DNA of 34,447 nucleotides from a virus. Each line of letters starts with the position of its first letter. The first letter of the stretch is position 1. The position numbers and the translations under genes were made by a program. The stretch lies in IMG/VR virus record IMGVR_UViG_3300030389_001604, positions 1 through 34,447 of that record. One strand, given 5' to 3'. The notes beneath the pieces are model-generated. The model had not been told where the DNA came from and did no database searches. It was given only the letters and a program-made list of their open reading frames with translations. This document shows, in pieces, positions 29,165 to 34,447 of the stretch.

Positions 29165-30070
29165 TTAAGCGTTACGGATTTTAAGACCTTTCTTATTATC
29201 TGTATCGTCTATTCTTTTCACACCATAAAGCAAATCTGCGACCACTTTAGTACCTAAAGCATCAATCGAATATTCGCTTTGCACCCTAACATCTTGCTGA
29301 GAAGCAAAAGCTACGGCTGACTTATGAAAGATAGCTCCACTAATTGTATTAGTTCCAGCTCCACCTTCATTTGCTGTATCTACAGTATTTGACATATATA
29401 CGTCAATTCCATAAAGTGATCCAACAAGTCCTGTTCGCAATCCTCTGTTTCCTTCACCAACTGCATCATTTCTAATAAAGTATTGTGCAATACCAGCAGA
29501 AGGATTCAAGATGTCAGCAAATAGTGTTGGATTAACAACCATTGCACACTCTCCATCCATATAAGGAATATCTGCTTCACCTAAAGTTGCAAGAGCTTCT
29601 TCAAATTTACCAGCAGTTAGAGTATCATCATCAGCTAAAAGCAATGAATCTTCTAAACTTTGTAACTCAGTCCATATATCAGCATCTACTTGACGACTAA
29701 GAGCTTCACCCATCATTCTAGCATATTTTTCTACTAAATCTGCTTCTGATTGGATCATTGTCAAATCTTCAAATAACTTTGCGACATATTTGTGTTTATT
29801 AACTGTTAACTGTGTTTCTGTTGTTGCTGTTGCATCATAAGAAACATCTGCTCCAGCATCTTTATCTGATGCACTAATTAAGCTCATTTCTGGAATATGA
29901 AGAACATCTCCATAACCTTTTCCAGCAAAAAGAGCAGAATAATCATCAACTAATCCACGAAATACAGACTTTCTTTCAAAATACTTATATATACCATCTG
30001 CCCAAATTTCAGGAATAAAGTGTTGATCAGTAGTATTGGTTACGGCACTACCTTGATAATGTTTTGACAT
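29165..30070 (-). CDS. Major capsid protein
   Basis: The 301-residue product has the layout of an HK97-fold coat protein: N-terminal FIPEIWADGIYKYFERKSVF, the E-loop region VLHIPEMSLISASDKDA, then ADIWTELQSLEDSLLLADDD, MVVNPTLFADILNP, and the P-domain/C-terminal FHKSAVAFASQQDVRV followed by YGVKRID. It follows the scaffold gene, as usual, and is followed by a hairpin that may boost its relative expression. Confidence 0.88.
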   Translation of the reverse strand: MSKHYQGSAVTNTTDQHFIPEIWADGIYKYFERKSVFRGLVDDYSALFAGKGYGDVLHIPEMSLISASDKDAGADVSYDATATTETQLTVNKHKYVAKLFEDLTMIQSEADLVEKYARMMGEALSRQVDADIWTELQSLEDSLLLADDDTLTAGKFEEALATLGEADIPYMDGECAMVVNPTLFADILNPSAGIAQYFIRNDAVGEGNRGLRTGLVGSLYGIDVYMSNTVDTANEGGAGTNTISGAIFHKSAVAFASQQDVRVQSEYSIDALGTKVVADLLYGVKRIDDTDNKKGLKIRNA

Positions 30071-30075
30071 TTATT

Positions 30076-30579
30076 TTACCTTTTCATGTATGACTCCAAT
30101 ATCGTACCCCAGTTCTTTCTTCTTTCTTCACTAGACATAGAAGTCCAATCTCCAATTTGTTCAGTTGGGATTGTTCCTTTTGTGTCAGGTGGGTTTACTT
30201 TTTCTTTTTCTGTAAACTCCTCAACGATGTTTAAAAGAACTTCAGTATCGACATTGGCAAATTTTTCTCTTTTAGACTCAGGAAGTTGAGCTAAAGCACC
30301 TTCACGAAGTTTTTTATCCATTGAATCCCATTTTTCCTTATAAGGTTTGTAAGAATCAACTTGTTTAACAAGTTCTGCGTTCAGTTCTTGCCATTTTTCT
30401 TCTTCTTGAAGTTTTGCTCTTTTGCTATCTTCCTCTTTAGTTTTAAATGACTCAAGCAGTTCACGAAGCTCATTTCTTTCGGAAATAACTTCATTTAATC
30501 TTGAAATCGGTACATTGTTTTCGTCTTTAGTGACGCTTTCCTGTTTTACATCTGGCTCGATGACTTTTTCTTCGGACAT
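30076..30579 (-). CDS. Capsid scaffolding protein
   Basis: The 167-residue product is acidic, helical and coiled-coil rich (RLNEVISERNELRELLESF, then EEKWQELNAELVKQVDSY and a basic C terminus RKNWGTILESYMKR), the pattern of gp20/DUF4355-type scaffolds that guide capsid assembly and leave before packaging. It is the first gene of the leftward late operon, 5 bp before the capsid gene, and divergent from the large terminase gene. Confidence 0.8.
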   Translation of the reverse strand: MSEEKVIEPDVKQESVTKDENNVPISRLNEVISERNELRELLESFKTKEEDSKRAKLQEEEKWQELNAELVKQVDSYKPYKEKWDSMDKKLREGALAQLPESKREKFANVDTEVLLNIVEEFTEKEKVNPPDTKGTIPTEQIGDWTSMSSEERRKNWGTILESYMKR

Positions 30580-30606
30580 TTTTACCTCTTAAGTGAGTTG
30601 TTAATA

Positions 30607-30644
30607 AATGCAAGAATACCCTTGCATTAAAGATATGCTATAAT
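30607..30644 (+). promoter_or_regulatory. Inverted repeat and extended -10 promoter of terminase
   Basis: AATGCAAG (30607-30614) and CTTGCATT (30621-30628) form an 8-bp inverted repeat around six bases. It sits where a -35 box would be for the extended -10 promoter TGCTATAAT (30636-30644), which lacks a recognisable -35. This suggests an activator or repressor site controlling the packaging operon and perhaps the divergent late operon. Confidence 0.6.
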
Positions 30645-30665
30645 GTAAGTTAGTAAAGTAATCTA

Positions 30666-31979
30666 ATGCAAGAAAAAAATTACGAATTTAAGAAAAAATG
30701 GTTTGATTATTTAGGTTACAAACCACATAGGGGTCAAATCCCCTTACACTATCCTAAAAAACAGGATGCGAGGTTTCAAGTGGTTGTTTGTGGTCGTAGA
30801 TTTGGTAAGACTTGGGCAAGTGCTATGGAAGCTACTTATGTAGCATCGCAACCTAACAAAAGGATATGGGTGGTTGGTATGTCTTATAAGAAAGCCAGAT
30901 TAATATTTCGTGAAATATGGCAACGAATGGTTATTGGACACGCAGAAGATGTTGACAAAGCCTCTGAAAAAGATATGTTTATTCGGTTTAAGTGGGGAAC
31001 TATTGTAGAGGGTATGTCAGCAGATAACCCATCAAGCCTAGTGGGAGAGGGTCTTGATTTATTAGTAATAGATGAAGTTGCCAAGATGAATAAAAAAATT
31101 TGGGATATGTATTTATCTCCAACTGTAGCTGGAAGAAAGGGAAAAGTTATTTTTATAACAACGCCAGAGGGCAGAAACTGGATATACGATTTATTTAAAC
31201 TAGGCTCAGATGATCCAATGTGGGAGAGTCATACGTCTCCATCTTGGGTTAATGAGCATGAATTTCCTCTAGGTATTAATGATCCAGCTATAATAGAAAG
31301 AAAACGAAATATGTCAAAAGAGTTATTTGGTCAAGAGTTCGGAGCAGAATTTTCTGTATTTGAAGGAAAGGTTTGGAGCTTTAATAGAGAGCTAGACGTA
31401 GGAAACTTTCCCTATGACTCCAACTTACCCACCTACTGTTCAATAGACTTCGGCTATCGTATGCCAGCAGTTTTATTTATTCAAACTTTTTGGGATGGCG
31501 AGTTTGAACATATCAGAATATTTGATACAATCTTACATAAAGAAAATATTAAAACAGAAGATTTAATTAAAATGATTAAAACCAAAGGCTATCCTATTAT
31601 GTCTTATTATGGCGATCCAGCAGGCAGTAACGTTCAAGGTCAAAGTGGTGCTGGGGATATGGAGATTTTTAGACGTAGTGGGATTAGGATTATCTCTGCT
31701 AGAGACAGAATGAGTAGGAATATAGTTTCTAGCGTAGCATACGCAAGAGGATTTTTTGAAAGCGTAGATGGCGTAAGACGAGTTCATGTAGATAACAAAT
31801 GTGTTGACATGATAGAAGATTTTGAAGAATATAGATACCCAGAAGCAGAGGATGGTAAGCCAATTAAAGAAGAACCATTTAAAGATGGTAGGCATGATCA
31901 CGGAAACGATGCCTTTAGATATTTTATAACAAATAGATTTCCAATGAGAAACAACGAAATGAAGAGGATACAACGATGA
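30666..31979 (+). CDS. terL: Terminase large subunit
   Basis: The 437-residue product is the packaging motor: ATPase Walker A CGRRFGKT at residues 42-49, Walker B LLVIDE near 133-138, a coupling-motif TTPEG near 165, and a C-terminal RNase H-like nuclease with CSIDFGY near 260 and DGRHDHGNDAF near 407. It cuts concatemeric DNA and pumps it through the portal encoded next (4-bp overlap). The ATG has no clear SD and the predicted transcript leader is only about 15 bases. Its small partner is encoded separately, at the other end of this operon and on the other strand. Confidence 0.93.
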   Translation: MQEKNYEFKKKWFDYLGYKPHRGQIPLHYPKKQDARFQVVVCGRRFGKTWASAMEATYVASQPNKRIWVVGMSYKKARLIFREIWQRMVIGHAEDVDKASEKDMFIRFKWGTIVEGMSADNPSSLVGEGLDLLVIDEVAKMNKKIWDMYLSPTVAGRKGKVIFITTPEGRNWIYDLFKLGSDDPMWESHTSPSWVNEHEFPLGINDPAIIERKRNMSKELFGQEFGAEFSVFEGKVWSFNRELDVGNFPYDSNLPTYCSIDFGYRMPAVLFIQTFWDGEFEHIRIFDTILHKENIKTEDLIKMIKTKGYPIMSYYGDPAGSNVQGQSGAGDMEIFRRSGIRIISARDRMSRNIVSSVAYARGFFESVDGVRRVHVDNKCVDMIEDFEEYRYPEAEDGKPIKEEPFKDGRHDHGNDAFRYFITNRFPMRNNEMKRIQR

Positions 31980-33274
31980 TTCAAAGAGTATTAAAGGATA
32001 AGCTGTTAGAGACAAAGCTGATGATCTCTCATGCTAGAAGAAATGAAATAAGAAAGCATTTAGATTATTACTCAGGCACTTCTACAGAGCAATATATAAC
32101 TAATTACTTTAACGGAGATGCTTTCAGAGAGATACCACCAAGCATTACAAACTTTACTAGAAAATTTATTAACAAAATTAGTAGGATATACAGTTTAGGT
32201 GCAAAAAGAAATTCAAACGAAAGATACAATGAATTAATACCAACAAAAGATGTCAGGATGAAACACTCAGAAAGAATGACTCGTTTGCTTGGAACTGTTG
32301 CCAACAGAGTTCATTGGAGAGATGGTTTTTTTGACTATAGACCTATTTATTATTTTGAGGCATATTTTGACGATGATCCTTTTGTACCTACTGCAATAGT
32401 GTATCCACTACTCAACAAAACATCAGACCTCTCCAATACAGACAATATGCAATGGGAATATTGGGATAGTGAAAAATATGGACTTATGGATGAAGAGGGT
32501 AAGATGCTAAGTGAAGTTCCTAACCCTTATGGCATTATACCTTTTGTTTTTACTCATAGAGAAGATCAGATAGATTCTTTTTTTGTTGAGGGAGCATCTG
32601 ATATTGTAAATTGCAATGAGCAAGTCAATATTGCCTTAACTGAGATGAACTTAGGAATGAGGTTTAATATGTTTGGTCAGCCGTGGGTTACAGGACTTAG
32701 AGCAGATCAGAGTATGTTAAGAGCTGGCTCAAATACTATACTTGATATGGGAGAGGATGGAGCATACAATATTACTAGTCCTCAAGGCAATGTAATGGAG
32801 GCTATTGAAAATATTAAATTTCAAATGGAGCTTATTGCTATTAACAATCATTTATGGATTCAGTTTGCAGAGTCAGGTGGAGAAGTGCCTAGTGGTATTT
32901 CATTAATGATTAAAGATATGGAAAGAAAAGAAGATTACTACGATGACATTGCTTTATGGAGAATGTACGAAAGAGAATTTTATGATGTAGAGCGTGTTAT
33001 CGCAAGTTACAATGGCATAGAACTCCCAGAAGAGTTTGGAGTAGATTTTGAAGAAATTGAATACCCCAAAACAGTACAGGATCAAATTCTTAAAGATCAA
33101 TTTGATATTCAAAACAACCTAACTACCAGAGCTAAAATAATGGTTCGTGACAACAAAGACCTAACGATTAGCCAAGCACAAGAAATTATAAACGAAAATA
33201 GGGGAGTTAATGAGCAAGAAGGTACTCAGTCAATCTTTGAGAGATTCCGTCAGGAAACTGGACAAGATCAATAA
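31976..33274 (+). CDS. Portal protein
   Basis: The 432-residue product has the organisation of SPP1 gp6-type portals: N-terminal HLDYYSGTSTEQYITNYF, FTRKFINKISRIYSLGAK near residue 60, a wing region with PTAIVYPLL and YWDSEKYGLMDEEGKML, then NPYGIIPFVFTHRE, GASDIVNCNEQVNIALTEMN near 225, and a helical C-terminal crown. It forms the dodecameric channel for DNA entry. Overlaps the terminase gene by 4 bp and the next gene by 65 bp. Confidence 0.85.
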   Translation: MIQRVLKDKLLETKLMISHARRNEIRKHLDYYSGTSTEQYITNYFNGDAFREIPPSITNFTRKFINKISRIYSLGAKRNSNERYNELIPTKDVRMKHSERMTRLLGTVANRVHWRDGFFDYRPIYYFEAYFDDDPFVPTAIVYPLLNKTSDLSNTDNMQWEYWDSEKYGLMDEEGKMLSEVPNPYGIIPFVFTHREDQIDSFFVEGASDIVNCNEQVNIALTEMNLGMRFNMFGQPWVTGLRADQSMLRAGSNTILDMGEDGAYNITSPQGNVMEAIENIKFQMELIAINNHLWIQFAESGGEVPSGISLMIKDMERKEDYYDDIALWRMYEREFYDVERVIASYNGIELPEEFGVDFEEIEYPKTVQDQILKDQFDIQNNLTTRAKIMVRDNKDLTISQAQEIINENRGVNEQEGTQSIFERFRQETGQDQ

Positions 33275-33437
33275 CGTAGAATTTGAATTTACTGGCACTT
33301 TACAAGATGTGATGGATGATCCTATCAAATGGGCAAACGCACAAGTAGAAAGAGCTGTGTATGAAAATCTAAACAAATACTTAGATGCTAAAGCACTAGG
33401 AGAAAGTTTTTGGGATGAAGTTAAAAATAACAACTAA
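33210..33437 (+). CDS. Small head-module protein
   Basis: A 75-residue helical product (MSKKVLSQSLRDSVRKLDKI, TGTLQDVMDDPIKWANAQVE, ending KALGESFWDEVKNNN). It overlaps the portal gene by 65 bp and the next gene by 23 bp, with GGGAGTTA before its ATG. Overlaps of this length are unusual for this genome. Probably a head-assembly accessory; not recognised. Confidence 0.6.
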   Translation: MSKKVLSQSLRDSVRKLDKINNVEFEFTGTLQDVMDDPIKWANAQVERAVYENLNKYLDAKALGESFWDEVKNNN

Positions 33438-33819
33438 TTTTGATTTTAGTAAACTATCTAATAAAATGAATGGTTTAATAAAAGAATATATGAATGGCTA
33501 TACTGAACAAGTAGAGAAAGGCACAAAACAAAATATTAATCGCTCTGTTGATGCTGATGGCGATCCATTAACCCTAGATGAAAAATCTTATAGAGCTGGT
33601 CAAAAACCATTAGTGCGTACTGGCAAATTCCTAGACAGTATAAAAGCTAAAGGTGGCAAATTAACAATGTTAAAATATGGTAAGAAACATAACTTTGGAG
33701 AGTGGGATCATCTGCTAAAAGGTACATATACTGCAAATTTTATAGGCACTACTGATAAAAATAAACAAAGAATTGATAAAAAATTTCTCAATAATATCAA
33801 CAAAGCATTAAAAAAATAA
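33415..33819 (+). CDS. Virion morphogenesis protein, Mu gpG-like
   Basis: The 134-residue product has the family-type segment KPLVRTGKFLDSIKA near residues 65-80, preceded by a helical start (LSNKMNGLIKEYMNGYTEQV) and followed by KKHNFGEWDHLL. This pattern occurs in phage virion morphogenesis and HK97 gp10-like tail-completion proteins that act at the head-tail joint. It lies between the portal and MuF-like genes, a common location. Confidence 0.6.
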   Translation: MKLKITTNFDFSKLSNKMNGLIKEYMNGYTEQVEKGTKQNINRSVDADGDPLTLDEKSYRAGQKPLVRTGKFLDSIKAKGGKLTMLKYGKKHNFGEWDHLLKGTYTANFIGTTDKNKQRIDKKFLNNINKALKK

Positions 33820-33854
33820 TAAACATTGTATTAAAAGACATACAGGATTACATT

Positions 33855-34319
33855 ATGGCAAAGAAACGAGAATTAGATGAACAAGATAGACGATTACTTA
33901 CTGAGATTATTGCTGGAATGTCTTTCGACTCACGAATCTTCGCTGAGAGACTTGGACAAGAAATTAACAGACTTACAAGAAGTGGTGTTGATGAACAATC
34001 AATTATTGGCGTTCTTAGCCAAGACTTTAATACCAATGGAAGGATATTCGGAGAACTCAAAAATGCCATTAAGCGAGGAGTTGTGGGAGGAATTAATCAG
34101 GCTTTCCGTAGAGCTGGAGAAATGGGGAAAAGCCTAAAATGGGTGACAATGTCTAAAAACCCTTGCTCTGATTGTAAAAAAAGAGCTGGTGAAGTAGATA
34201 CTTGGGATAACTGGGAATCTAGGGGTATGCCATCTAGTGGATGGAGTATCTGCAAAGAATATTGTTATTGTCAGTTAATGCCAGCAGATATGGATATTGA
34301 TGATACAATTATTATATGA
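33855..34319 (+). CDS. MuF-like minor head protein
   Basis: The 154-residue product is the complete copy of the gene cut at the left end. The helical N-terminal half (ELDEQDRRLLTEIIAGMSFD) is followed by the C-terminal MuF motif: KWVTMSKNPCSDCKKRAGEV near residue 93, GMPSSGW and CKEYCYCQLMPADMDID. MuF/SPP1 gp7 proteins bind the portal and are packaged or guide DNA ejection. Family members are typically longer (200-400 residues), so this is a short version missing the usual N-terminal extension. ATGA overlap with the zinc-ribbon gene. Confidence 0.75.
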   Translation: MAKKRELDEQDRRLLTEIIAGMSFDSRIFAERLGQEINRLTRSGVDEQSIIGVLSQDFNTNGRIFGELKNAIKRGVVGGINQAFRRAGEMGKSLKWVTMSKNPCSDCKKRAGEVDTWDNWESRGMPSSGWSICKEYCYCQLMPADMDIDDTIII

Positions 34320-34447
34320 AAAAATTCACATTATTAAACTGTTTTTGTTTAAGCTGTCATTGGGTTTGGGAAGTATTAGGAGTTGATGTTGACAGAGAAC
34401 AAGAATGTCCTGAGTGCAAATCTTTTGATGTTAAAACATTTATTAAG
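34126..34447. repeat. Right copy of terminal overlap
   Basis: Matches 1-322 with substitutions at 34193, 34250, 34327 and 34353. The duplicated piece includes only the ends of two genes and no packaging motif that I can see. Confidence 0.95.
34316..34447 (+). CDS. Small zinc-ribbon protein, cut by window end
   Basis: First 44 codons of the gene that is complete at 191-331. Residue 13 is Ser here and Asn in the left copy, the only amino-acid difference in the overlap. Both cysteine pairs are intact. Confidence 0.7.
   Translation, partial: MKKFTLLNCFCLSCHWVWEVLGVDVDREQECPECKSFDVKTFIK

Noticed and set aside
30355-30375. AACTTG-N5-CAAGTT inverted repeat
   Set aside because: Lies inside the scaffold coding sequence with no control context and is a single occurrence.
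31563-32015. Leftward 150-codon ORF under the terminase and portal genes
   Set aside because: Complement of strongly supported genes; no SD or promoter.
1-34447. tRNA genes, insertion sequences, integrase and attachment sites
   Set aside because: No cloverleaf-like T-loop/acceptor arrangement, transposase, tyrosine or serine recombinase was seen by eye. A tRNA-scanning program would be needed to be certain for tRNAs.

Overview
The window is a complete, AT-rich genome of a tailed double-stranded DNA phage. The first 322 bases and the last 322 bases are the same sequence apart from four substitutions, so the map is circular or circularly permuted with a unit of 34,125 bp. Strong AAGGAG-type ribosome binding sites and sigma70-like promoters (TTGACA, TATAAT) point to a proteobacterial host. 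The base composition and several small protein families known from marine cyanophages and pelagiphages suggest seawater. A tail tube protein, a frameshifted tail assembly chaperone and a 757-residue tape measure indicate a siphovirus. I see no integrase, recombinase or recognisable repressor, no DNA or RNA polymerase, no tRNA and no CRISPR array.

Layout on the circle: (1) 1559-13691, rightward early and replication genes. The block opens with a three-gene module holding a gp88-like protein, bracketed by two gene-free regulatory regions (954-1558 and 2930-3435). About ten small accessory genes follow, including an HExxH metallopeptidase. Then come a lambda O/DnaD-like initiator, a T7 gp4-like primase-helicase, a metallophosphoesterase, a single-stranded-DNA-binding-like protein, an HNH/NinG-like nuclease, three membrane microproteins, a nucleotide-modification-associated protein and a NinB-like protein. 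(2) 13692-30579, leftward virion and lysis genes, transcribed as scaffold, major capsid, large fibre, a chain of small genes with lysis candidates and very basic proteins, endopeptidase endolysin, connector, tail tube, chaperones, tape measure and tail tip. (3) 30666-34447 running on into 1-331, rightward packaging genes: large terminase, portal, a morphogenesis protein, a MuF-like protein and a zinc-ribbon protein. (4) 318-953, a lone leftward small terminase gene running head-on into the packaging operon.

The genes imply replication by a phage initiator and primase-helicase using the host polymerase, with NinB/NinG-like recombination functions, then expression of one long leftward late operon. 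The most unusual content is regulatory DNA: a 17-bp palindrome repeated around the genome, three helically phased TGAGA-N5-TCTCA inverted repeats, a 33-bp-period CGCTC array beside the small terminase gene, a possible RNA switch before the initiator gene, and eight late genes joined by seven consecutive TAATG stop/start overlaps that include a run of lysine/arginine-rich proteins.
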